The position numbers and the translations under genes were made by a program. This document shows positions 1-11,600 of a DNA stretch of 64,000 bases, in pieces. Source of the stretch: Obelidium mucronatum (lineage: Eukaryota > Chytridiomycota > Chytridiomycetes > Chytridiales > Chytriomycetaceae); assembly GCA_025765595.1 (NCBI GenBank), contig JAIVFH010000007.1, positions 124,001 through 188,000 of the forward strand. The letters are read 5' to 3'. Within the stretch, counting starts at the first letter, position 1. Every line of letters starts with the position of its first letter. The notes below the pieces were generated by a model. The model saw only the letters and a program-made list of their open reading frames with translations, was not told the DNA's origin and made no database searches.

Positions 1-372
1 CATCACCCATTTCAATCTTAATGGGATCTTCCCTTTACTCTTCGCGATATTTTCATAAAACATGCTTATCGTCCTATCTTGACACACCCTCAATTACATG
101 CTGTAGCACCTGGCCGCCCGAAGCACCTTAACAAGGTTAAACCGTTGATAAGAATCACCGCCATTCCATTTTCATCATTTCCTTAGCTCCTTTATTGGAG
201 CATTGAAAGAGGGTTCAAGGGATGCTTTGGCCCCACCTTACAAAAACAGTTAATTGGTCTGTTGGCTTGACTCGGCATCAAGAACAGAAAAATCGAGCAG
301 GAAAAAAATAACTCCACAAAACTTGTTGTTAATTGACCATTCACCTCTTCCCCCCCTTCTATTCCTACCTCT
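1..372. other. Upstream region of the lyase-PKS gene
   Basis: No convincing gene is seen here. A 123-codon frame on the minus strand (192-563) overlaps the start of the lyase gene and resembles no family I know, so I treat it as chance. The stretch just before 373 is C/T-rich, as is common ahead of fungal start codons. No clear TATA box or operator was recognised. The region should contain the promoter of the gene that starts at 373. Confidence 0.4.
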
Positions 373-2690
373 ATGAAGAGTTTCTTTGCATCCCTTGCTG
401 CCAAAAGCAAGTCCAGCGAGCGGGGACCCAATTCACCCTTGTCTCCGCCTCCTTCTCCATCGCTAAGGCCAAAGAGCCTTGCTCCAACAATCAAGACTGG
501 CAGGAAGGAGGTCATGCTTGCCTTGAATGGCAACAACGAACTGACCCAACTCGCTCTATTCAAGCGCCTCCACGATCAGTGGGATGAAGCCGTACTTGAA
601 GGAGTGAATATTGATGCTGACCATCGCATCAACCTCTCTGCCTTCCTTGCTGTCATGCACGGCTCTGCCAGCCTTGAAATTTCCGACCGCGAAGCCCTTG
701 ACCTGGCCCTGCAAGAGTCCATAAACATCTTAGCCAAGCGAGACAACGATGTCTACGGGGTAAACACCGGCTTTGGCGGGAATGCCGACATGCGATCAGA
801 CGATGCTCAAGCTGTTCAAGTCGGTTTAATCAAGCACTTGAATGCGGGTATGTCGAATCATATACACGATGCAACGATCACAAGAGGCGCGATGATCTTG
901 CGTGTCTTGTCGATGTCACGTGGCGGCTCTGCTGTCAGATTGGAGCTGATTGAGACGCTCATCAAGCTCATCGATGCGCATGTTTCTCCGTGTGTTCCAC
1001 TTCGCGGCTCTATTAGTGCCAGTGGAGACCTTATGCCCCTCTCGTATGTTGCCGGTTTGATCAGTGGTCGCTTCCAAAACGAGGAGAAAGCCGCAACAGG
1101 TTGACTTCGTCTTTTCTTCGATTCAATGTTTTCGCGATGTTTACCGTTTTTTAACACTGTGTTAATTAGGTCCGAAGGGAGAATTCCTCACTGGAAAACA
1201 AGCCCTTCAACTTGCGGGTGTCCCAGAGCCCATCACTTTTGCTGCCAAAGAAGCACTGGCACTGGTCAATGGAACATCCTTCTCTTGCTCTATGGCAGCC
1301 TCGTGCGTCCTGGAAGCCCATGTAAGTTGTGCCTCCTGTCAACAGTCAACAGCCAATCACTCAATTACAAACATCAACCCCCATCCAGTCCCTTGCCCTC
1401 CTGACTCAAGTACTCACTGCTTTTAGCACCGAAGCGCTTGCTGGGCATGTCGATGCCTTCGACCCTGCTGTGGCCAGGCTAAGACCACATCCTGGCCAAA
1501 CTGAGCTCTGCAACAACATCAGCTTCCTCCTTCGCGACTCTCAGCTTGTTGGAAACGACCGCTCAATCCTGGCGCCCCTTCTCTGGCGCAGAACTATGCC
1601 GCAAGACCGCTACAGCATCCGAACCGCTCCCCAATGGCTCTGTCCACTTGTTGAATGCCTGACTCAAGTCACAAAAACACTCGAGATTGAAATCAACTCG
1701 GTCACTGACAATCCACTCGTCGATGTGGAAAACAAAGCTATTCTTCACGCTGGAAACTTCCAGGCACTCTCTGTTGCTGACACCATGGACCGCCTGAGAC
1801 TCCAGCTTCACAATGCAGGACGTTTGATCTTTGCCCAGCATTCCGAGCTCATTAACCCGGCACTCAGTCAAGGACTGCCCGCGAATTTGGCGTGGGGTCA
1901 TCCGGGAACCGACTTTGGATTCAAAGGACTCGATGTCTCCATGGCATCGTATCTTTCAGAGCTGGGTGACTTGGCGCTGCCAATGTCTGTCCACGTACAG
2001 TCTGCAGAACTCCACAACCAGGCCGTCAACTCCTTGGCACTCATTTCGGCACGCAAGACGGCTCGCGCTATCGAGATTCTCCAAATGATGAGCGCGTGTT
2101 TAATTGCCTCTCTCTGTCAAGCTGCGGATCTTCGAGCCTTGGAATCAAACATCAGCAAGAGAATTCGTGAAGTTATTATCCGCTCATTAAAGTCGCTGCA
2201 AATCAAGACGGATTCCCTCGTTGACGTTGTAATGAATTCTTTCGCTTCAAAGTTGTTGGAACACCGCGAGATTGGATGGGCTGAGCGTATCGACTTGGCT
2301 ACAAACTACGCTGTTGGAATCGTGGTTGCTTCGCCAGATTGCAAGTGTACCATCACTAAACTGCAAACTTTTGGCGAACTCCTACGTCGTGACGTGTTGA
2401 ATGCTGTTCATGCTGCTCAGCAAGAGGCTGGCACTGGTCACGGGGACCGCGTCCTTTCGTCATCAGCAAAGAATGTGTACTTGCATATTCGTAAAACCAA
2501 GAAAATGTAAGTTTCGTGTGCCTTTCTTGTTTTGTCAACACATTTCTAAGGATTCTGTCTCGCCACAGTCCGATGTACAAGGATGCCAAAGAATTCAACG
2601 TGGGCCGTATGCTGGACCAAGTTCTTTCCTTTGTGCAAAACCGCCAGGAGTTGGATCAGGTCATCCTGGACTGTTTTGAGGGAATTGATG
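373..2690 (+). other. Domain: aromatic amino-acid ammonia-lyase, predicted tyrosine-type
   Basis: Family hallmarks of phenylalanine/tyrosine ammonia-lyases are present. The Ala-Ser-Gly triad that cyclises to the MIO cofactor lies in GSISASGDLMPLSYVAG (ASG codons 1018-1026). The catalytic-loop motif VYGVNTGFGG is at about 754. Active-site segments PQDRYSIRTAPQW, EINSVTDNPL and HNQAVNSLALISARKT follow. At the substrate-selectivity position, plant PAL has Phe-Leu (LIRFLNAG); this domain has His-Leu (LIKHLNAG, His codon 835-837), the pair found in bacterial tyrosine ammonia-lyases. The domain therefore probably makes p-coumarate from tyrosine, possibly cinnamate from phenylalanine as well. About 700 residues matches fungal PAL length. 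The first 50 residues are Ser/Pro/Lys-rich and may be a disordered tail; no signal peptide is obvious. Confidence 0.9.
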
Positions 2691-5600
2691 GACCAGCTCT
2701 TGCAACCTTCAACCCACGCCAATCTGGTGACTATAAACACGATTCCCCTGATTCAGACAGTGATTCAGTCACTGCACGTGATTCGCTATCATACGATCAC
2801 GTTGTCATGTACGCGCCACCTCTGCCCAGACAACGCAACGGATCCAAATCTGCGAACTCTGGCCAAGGGTCAAAACAGACCGCTTCTAAGCTGAAAGACT
2901 CTGTTTCTCTTCCTATGAAGCAAGGAAAGATGAGTGTTGTCGAAAAGGCGGCTGATTCTCCATCAGTATTGGAATTGGAACCTCCCATTACCTTTTCCCC
3001 ACCTCCACCACCGGCGGTTGTCGAAGCAGCTACAGCACCAGCAGCACAAGTACCAAACCCTGACGCCGACGCTGTGGCCATTGTTGGTATTGGTTGCAGA
3101 TACCCCGATGGCATCGAGTCCCTTGATGGCTTTTGGGATGTATTGGTGAATGCCAAGGATCTCATCACTGATATCCCCACTCAGACTCGTCAATCGTTTA
3201 AAAAAGTGCCGCCGTCCGTTCGCGGAGGATGGTTATCCACCGAAGTTGTTGAAGAATTCGATTGTGGCATGTTTGGAATGTCTCCCAGTGAGGCAAAATG
3301 CATGGATCCACAACACCGTATTATTATGGAAACAGTGTACAGTGCGCTTGAAGATGCGAATATTCCTGCCGATGCCTTGAGAGGAAGCGATACTGGTAAG
3401 TGTTTCCGTTTTGTAGACACTATTCAGTTCTCAACAGATTGTTAAATTACATCAGGTGTGTTCATTGGATGTCGTCCAACTGGTCACGACATTCGCATGA
3501 ACGACTTATATGCGTCCAAAAACCTTCCACGATACACAGCCGTTGGATCTGATTTGACTTTCTCGGCGAACCGGATCTCTTTCTGGTTGGACTTGAAAGG
3601 ACCATCGTTTAGTTTGACATCGGCTTGCAGCTCTGGAGGAGTTTTGTTGGATCTTGCTCTTCGCTCGCTTATTCAAGGACAATGCAAGACTGCCATCGTT
3701 GGAGCCATGTCTGTTATCAGTCACGACACAACGTTTGCTGTGCTTGAATCCGCTGGTAAGAAGTTTCGCTTGACTTTCTGTGAAATCCTCATTAACATTC
3801 CGTGTTCAAACTGTTAGGTATCCAAACTGTTGAAGCCGGACGTTGCGCATCCTATGACAAAGACGCTGATGGATATGTTCCAACAGAGTCTTCTGTTGTT
3901 TTCATTGTCAAGAGACTCGATGAGGCCGTCAAGAGCGGAGATCGCATTCTGGCTACAATCTCTGGAATCTCTGACCGCCACAAAGGAAAAGAAGGCCTTG
4001 GAATTACATACCCATGCAGCGAAGCCAACACTGATGCCATCAACGAAGTCTTGACACGAGCAAACTGGACCACGGATGATGTGGACTTTATCGAAGCCCA
4101 TGCTACTGGAACCAAGACTGGTGACCCAGTTGAAGCGGCTGCCATTGCCAAAGCATTCAAGAGCGGATTGCGAACCGAACCAGTCCAGATTGGTGCCGTC
4201 AAGTCTATTGTGGGACACACTGAAAACGTGGCTGCTTTGACTGCGATGGTGAAGGTTGTCCTTGCGATGCGTGAAAACTGTGATTCCACCTACACTGCTG
4301 GACCCACTGAGACTGAACCCGGCTGTTGAAAAGTCATTCAAGACCATTCCAGCTGTGATTCCTACAAGTCCCGTTTCGTGGCCTGCTGCGGCTGTGGATA
4401 AGAAATCGTTGGTGTTGGCTGCTGGTTTGGGAGGTTCAGTGATTGCTGTTGCGTTGAAGGCCGCTCCAGCTCCAGCCGCTGTTGATTTTGGGGCCTTGAA
4501 CGTCTGCAAAGTGCTTACCATCTCTGCTGCGTCAGCCACATCTTTGGCTGCGCTTCGCGACTCATATGTTGCGCTCATCTCCAAAGCGCCCGAGGAGGAC
4601 CTTGCGAGAATTACCGTGTCTTCCAACCTGGGTCGCCAGCACATGCGCCAGCGTCTTGCTCTTCCAGCGGAGAACAAGAAGGCATTGCTAACGGCTTTGG
4701 ATAAGTGGGTTCCAGTTAAGGCTCCATCAAAGAAGCAGCCTATTGTGTTTGTATTCCCAGGACAGGGATCATTGGACCTCAAAGCGTGTGCTGAATTATT
4801 CAAGAACGTTGTTGCATTCCGCTCTTGTATTGAGGTATGGATTTCTTGGATGACTTTGCTTAGTGTATCTAATTTGTTATGTTCAGGAGTGTACCGCTGC
4901 TCTCAACGAGCTCAAGTTCCCATCAAATATTCTGGACGATGTGTTCAGCGGAGCGTCAGAAGTTCGTGGAGAATACGAGCAAACAGTGCTCTTGATTCTG
5001 CAGTACTCGATTGCCAAGACTATGATCAAGATCGGTATCGAGCCCAGCTGTGTTGTTGGTCACAGTTTCGGAGAAATCGTTGCCACTACTGTTGCTGGTG
5101 GTTTGTCTTTGAAGGACGCGATTGTGCTCACCCACGAAAGACACAAGCCCATGCTCAACGCTGAATCCGCTGGTGTTATGGCGTCCATCTTTGCATCGCT
5201 GGAAGTTGTCCAATCTGCCATTGATGAAAGCGGGGCCCTCGTTGATGTTGCCGCTCATAACGGGAAAGAACAACACGTCATTTCTGGAGAAGAAGCGGAG
5301 GTTGAAAAGGTGTCGGAATTCCTTGCCAAGACGGGTATCCAGTGCCGCCGTTTGCCAAACATCATTGCCTTCCACTCTCGCCGAGTTGCGGCTGCCTCTG
5401 TCTCATTCCAAGCTGCCATGAAAGGAAAGTACAGCTGTGATGGAATTCAGGTTCCGCTGGCGTCTTGCTTGACCAAGACTCTCATGCCGATTGGATCCGC
5501 CATTCCGTTGAAGCACTGGGTCGACCATATTGTGAGCCCGGTGCTGTTTGCAAGTACCATATCTGCAATCGATGCCGAATACAAGAACGCCATTTACATT

Positions 5601-8600
5601 GATATCGGTAGCGGTTCTATTGGCTCACTTGTGAGACGTCACTTGACCACTCCAGGAGCTGATCGTCAATATCTCGGCGCCTTGTCTTCAATGGGCGCTG
5701 TTGTTGCCAACGTTTACACACGAGGAGTCGAAATCGACTGGCGTCAATTGCATGGTGATGCTCTTCCACGATCTGCGCTGACTGCTCTTCCACTGTACAA
5801 ATACTCACGTGTACCAGTCTGGGACGATAACGTGGGTGTAAATGCGTTGAGATTGCAGGAAGCAGCGGAAAAGATTCCCATGCAAGTTTCTGCTCCAACA
5901 TCTCAATCCAGAATCGCCGTTGTGGGAATGGCGGTGCGTATGCCTGGTGGAGTTGTCACTCTTGATCACCTTTGGAGAGTGTTGAAATCGGATGGTGCCG
6001 TTGCCGGTTCTCTTCCTTTGGACAGAATCGAATACCTATTCCAAAACCCGCAAGCTCGCAAGATAAAAGCTGCTTTTATCGATGAGGCGTTCATGATGGA
6101 TTTGGGAATGTTTGGAATTGCGGAAAGTGATGCACACCGCATTTCTCCACGATTGAGAGTTCAGTTGGAAACTGCATACAGAGCTGTGGAGTCTGCGAAC
6201 ATTATTCCGTCTGAAGTGGAGCCGTACCGCGCAGGAGTATTCAGCAACACTGCAGCTGGTTCTCATGATTTGTACTCCAACTACATGGCGTGGGAAGGTA
6301 TTGTAGAGAAGACGATCGGTGCGAATGGCCTATTTGTTCCGGAAGAAACTGGTTTTATCGCACAGAAGGTAATAGTTTCCAAGTTCGATCTTAATTGACA
6401 CTCTTTATTCAGGTTGGCTTCAAAACCGCCTACAACTACGCCATCAATGGATATTGCGAAAGCTCCATCACCATGCTTCAATGTGCCAGTGACGCTTTAC
6501 AGAGAAACCGTGTTGACGTTGCCTTGACAAATAGTGTTCGCCTCTTTGAAGTCGAAGGGCAGCTCCAGCAGGACTCGAACTTCAATGTTGTTGGAGGAGG
6601 TCTTGTAGGAGAGGCTTCTGTTTCCCTCGTGCTAAAGCGGTATGAAGACGCCGTTCGCGACAAGAACCATGTATATGCTGTACTTGGGGAAGCAACTCTT
6701 GCGAACGACTATGACCGCTCGAATGCGCGTGCAATGGCCACCTTTGAATCCGCCAAGGCATCTGGAATTGAACCCAGAGACATTGATCTCATCCTCTGGG
6801 GACCTACAGTTCCACGCCCAGGAGACGTTCGTCTGTTCACTGATACGCTTACTGACACGAACGGCATTAATGCTTCTTACGCACTAGCTCAATTCGGAAA
6901 GATTTTCCAAACGGGTGGTATTTTTGGTGTCGTTGCATCTAGTTTGATGATGCAGAACAGTGAGATTCCATCGTCTGACCCATCCAAGTTCCCAGCCATG
7001 TACTCAGCTGCCCAGCTCAAACAGATGAACGTCAGAACAGAAGGAGTAGAGTGGAGTACGAAGCCAGACGGCTTGCACAGAAATGCTGTTGTTGCGGTTG
7101 CTGGTCTCCATGGACCGACTGCTGCTGTGACTGTTTTGGAAAACGTCGCAATTGAAGGAGCCACTGTCATCCACCGTCCCCGAGATGTTGATCTGCTTGT
7201 AATTTCGGCAAATTCTTTGAAGTCTCTGGCTGCTCTTTGCGCTGATTACTGCGACTGCATTACTGCAAATGCTCCGATCTGGCCTGCTTTCTGTCAAACC
7301 ACACGTTTGTGCAGAGTTTCATTGAAATATAAGGTGTATTTTTTTGATTATAATCTATATTCTTCCATTTGCTGATTCCATATTTTCGATGTTCAGATTG
7401 CTGTCACTGGAACGACCACTTCACAGTTAAGCACCAAGTTGAAGAGGATGTCTCAGTCTATCTCTTCCAACGCGTCCAAAATTCAAACGGCTCTCATTGT
7501 TGAAGAAAAGCTCTTCGTTCCTCGGCCAAATCGCCAGCACATGGAAGCTTGATCAAAACCTTGCCATTTCGTCATTCAATGGAACACAAGTTCTGGAAGC
7601 AATCATCCAAAGTCTTGGATTAAAAGCTCAACTGGTCTCAATAGCTGCGTTGTCGACTGTGAAAAAGCCAGAAAACACACTTGTTGTTGGTGCTGGAAGC
7701 CCCGTTCACCTCGCTCGTGTGCGCTCGGCTTTACCAAAATCCTCCCGCTTTGTCGGCATTGTTGAAAAGATGGCCGTTGAGGAGGTGTTTGCAGCTCTCT
7801 ACGAGTTTTCAACCACGGCAGTGTTCAAGGGTTATGATGATCTGTTGGAGATGCCTCGATTCACACCTGTGCAACTTCCACTGTATGTGTTTGACCGTCA
7901 AGTTGTCAAAATGCCAGTTGTTCCCGGAATGATGGACCTGAACCAAATTGCAGAGTCCGAATATATCCCAACGACATTCAAGAATATGCCAGGCACCTTC
8001 GACCCGGTTGTACACCCAGTTCTGTTTGCTGCAAACGATTGGATGGTGGACCACAAGCTGCGCAACGGAAAAGTCATCCTCCCCGGAGCGGCACTGCTGA
8101 ATATGGCGCTTTTGGCTCTGCCAGCATCATCCTCTGTTGCCTCTCTCACTTTCGTTCGTGCCGTTTTGCTGAATGACAACAGCGATTCTGAGTTTGTTAT
8201 TATGCCAACTTCTGGCGTTGATTCGTTCTCTATTTCACAAGAGAAAGACGTGTACTGCCAGGGTACATTCTCTTCGCAGGCAACCTCGCCGAATGTGGTC
8301 AATATTTCCGCCAAGCTGGCAGCTTATCTTGCAGACGGCGAAGAGCTCGACCCACAATCTTGGTACAGCAGAGAAGAAGGTGCGATTGCGTACGGTCCTC
8401 GCTTCCAGAACGTCAAGATCCTTCGCTCATATGAGGATGGACTTGCTTTGGCGCGTGTTGACCTGCCTGCCAACCTATCCATTGGAGACTGGATCGTCCA
8501 CCCGACTCTGTTGGACGCGTGCTTCCACATGATGGCGATTGTTTCCACGGACGGTGCTCTTCCAGTTGGTGTCGAAAACGTCTGGGTATCCGATTCTGTC

Positions 8601-11600
8601 AGAAATGGAAAGTTCCCGACTTCCGTCTGGTGTCTTCGATCTCCTGTGGAAATGGAAAATGAACTTCAAACTGGAAACAGACTTGAAATTTTCGATGCCG
8701 CTTCTGGCGACTGTGTGATGGTTGTTGGTGCGTTGGTGGTCCAAGTTCCTGGAGGAGCTGCGAAACCCGAGCCGCTTGTTTGGACCAACAAGTGGACGCC
8801 TTTGGAAGTAACTGAAACTGCCGAGTCTCAGTCGATTTGGCTCTTGGTTGGCGACAATACGGAAGTGATGGATAAGCTTTCTCAAGAAACAAAGTTTGCT
8901 CGTGTTATTAAGGCGGATGATGACGTGTCTGCGATGATTGATGCAATTCCTTTCACTGAGTGGAGTCAAGGTGGGTGTATATTTATTCTTGAGGGTATTT
9001 TCCGGTTTATTGACTTTTGATACCTGCAGACCATGCGACGACTGTGCAAATCGTGTACTGCGGAAGCCTTGTTCCAGCCCTTGACGCTGCTACGGCCGAA
9101 GAATGGTGGAAGCACGGCGGCTACACGCTCTTCTTGAAGGTGTGGAATGAAATGACATCCAAGAGAGTCAAGTCGGTTCAGTCTATTGGTGCTGTGATTG
9201 TTACCCCGGCGCTCAACACTGACAACGGAGCTGTATCTCGCGATGCTGCTCTCACCGGGCTTATGCTGAACGTTCGACTGGAGCTGCGCAGTTCGGCAAA
9301 GGTTCTCTACTTGAATCCAGATAACTTGGCTCTGTCAATGGTGCAAGCGTCGTCCATCTTGAAGCATCCACAAGATTATGATTCTGGTTCATACTCGCTC
9401 GGCGGTTCGAGATTGGAGACCCTCAAGTTTGTTGCCCTTGAAAAGGCGCCAAGAAAGCAAAAGAGCGCCAAGCAGCTTTCGATCTTGGTGACTGGTGGCG
9501 TTGGAGGCCTGGCTAAAGCGCTTGCCGACCATTTCATTGCGCAAGGCCACAAAGTCACACTTGCCGGTCGTAGAGATGTGACTGATGAATCTGTTCAAGC
9601 AGCTCTCGCCGACATCAAGGACGACCGCGTCAGCTACATTAAGTTGGATGTAGGAGATGCTGTTCAAGTTGGTGCCGCGCTCAAGATGGGCAACTTCGAC
9701 GGTGTCATCCATACTGCTGGTGTTCTCGAGAACGGGCTGTTTGCCAACGTGACGGACGCGGTTCTCAAGAAGATTGGAAAACCAAAGGTAGAGGGAGCCT
9801 TGGCTATTCTAAACGGTCTCCCCAAGGATAAGCCATGCACGGTTGTGTTCACATCCTCCGTTGCTGCTGCTATCGGTTCGTTTGGACAAACCTGGTTACG
9901 TGATGGCAAACTCCGTGATGGACGCTCTTGCTATGGAGTACTCCAACACTGTGCCCAACTTGTGTGTGCGCTCTGTACAGCTTGGCTTGGTCGACGGTGT
10001 TGGAATGGCCGTCTCTGCAGCGGATACCCACACTTCCGGCGAAGTAACTATCGGCAAGAACTGACACGGTGGACATTGTTTCTTCAATTCTTTTGTCGCC
10101 ACTTGGATTCGCTCCATGTGTCATTGCTGCACCCTTGGGCAAGTTCTTGAAGTCGCTCGAAGCTCCTGCCGCCGCCAAACCTGTGATTACAGAAGCATTT
10201 CACTAAGGAGGACGTATTGGCGTTCATTGCCGAGCAGATGATGATTCTGATGGGCTTCGACGGAGACCTCGATGCCTCCGCTAGCTTCTCTGAATTAGGA
10301 GTGGACTCTGTGTCTTCCGTCAGTCTTCAACAAAGCGTTGAAAAGAAGTTTGGTATCACTGTTCCGCTTTTGGATCTGTTCCAGCTTACTTCCGACTCTC
10401 TGGCTGAAGAAATCTCGGAACGAATGATGGAGGCGTTGAGCAGAGAAGAAGAGCAGGAACATGAGTCCAACGGTGAGACTTTTAGTGGTGTGTTTGTTTT
10501 GTTTTGAGGACTAAATCGATGTTATTTTAAGATGCTGTCGTTTCTGCTGAACCGATTGCTGAACAAACTTTGGAGAGCACCAATGTCGGCGTTCTTAAGG
10601 AATTATGTAAGCCATTGATTGCTTTGATTTTTATGTACTCATCTGGATATTGTACTGCTAGTGCTCAAGAATGACATCTGCACAGTGCCTGATATGCTTG
10701 CTCACCACATGAGTCTTCGTCCAAATAATCCCCTGATCCAGTTGTCTGCTGATCCACAAGACTACATCTCGTTCGACAAGTTCGATAAACTGTCGAATGC
10801 AGCCATGAGTTTGCTTGTGTCCGCGTTCGATGGAATCGACTTGTCGACTCCCCCTGTTGTGGCCATCATGTCGGGAACGTGCCCAGAAGCCATGATTATC
10901 ACCATGGCGGTCTGGAAACTCGGATGGACGACTGCCATGCTGAACCCAAAGACTTCCGTTGAACTGCTGATTCGCCAGGCTCAGGCCTGTCACCGATTTC
11001 TGCTGTTGTGGCCTTTGACGAACGAGACATTACAGCCGCTACCACGGTCTCAGGAACGTTGGCCTCTCCACTGTTAATGGTGGATTCCGAAAAACTCTTC
11101 CATCCAGACGGAAAACTGAGCGATGTGTCTTCTGCCAAGCTCCCAGTCACGGCCGACACTCCGCTCTGTTTCCTCTTTTCTTCATCTTCTGTTGACGGAA
11201 CTTCTATTAAGGCGGCTCGACTTACTCATGGACAAGTGCTTGAAAACTGCAAGACCCGCGACTTATTGTGGAACATGCAGTCTCGTCATGGAAGAGTTCT
11301 GACTTGGTTGCCATTCTCGCATGTGATGGGACTGATTGTTGATTTCGTCAACAATGGTCTTGTCTCGGGTATGATGCTGTGTTTGAGACCCTCAAGAGAC
11401 CATCCAGCGACGCCTGACTTTTTGTTGGACGATGCCCTTACCATGAAACCCACCTTGATGTACACTGTGCCATGGGTGTTGGACTCCTGGGTGTCCACTT
11501 TTACTTCCGGAAAGGACTCTGCCAAGGTCGATGCTTCTTTGGACGTTCTTCGTGGAATGAAGGCAGTGATTGCGGGGGGTGCTCCTCTTCGACCAGCCAC

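Noticed and set aside
3814..4803. A 329-codon open frame on the minus strand opposite the KS
   Set aside because: It is the mirror of coding sequence with strong codon bias; its protein has no recognisable domain while the plus strand is clearly a KS.
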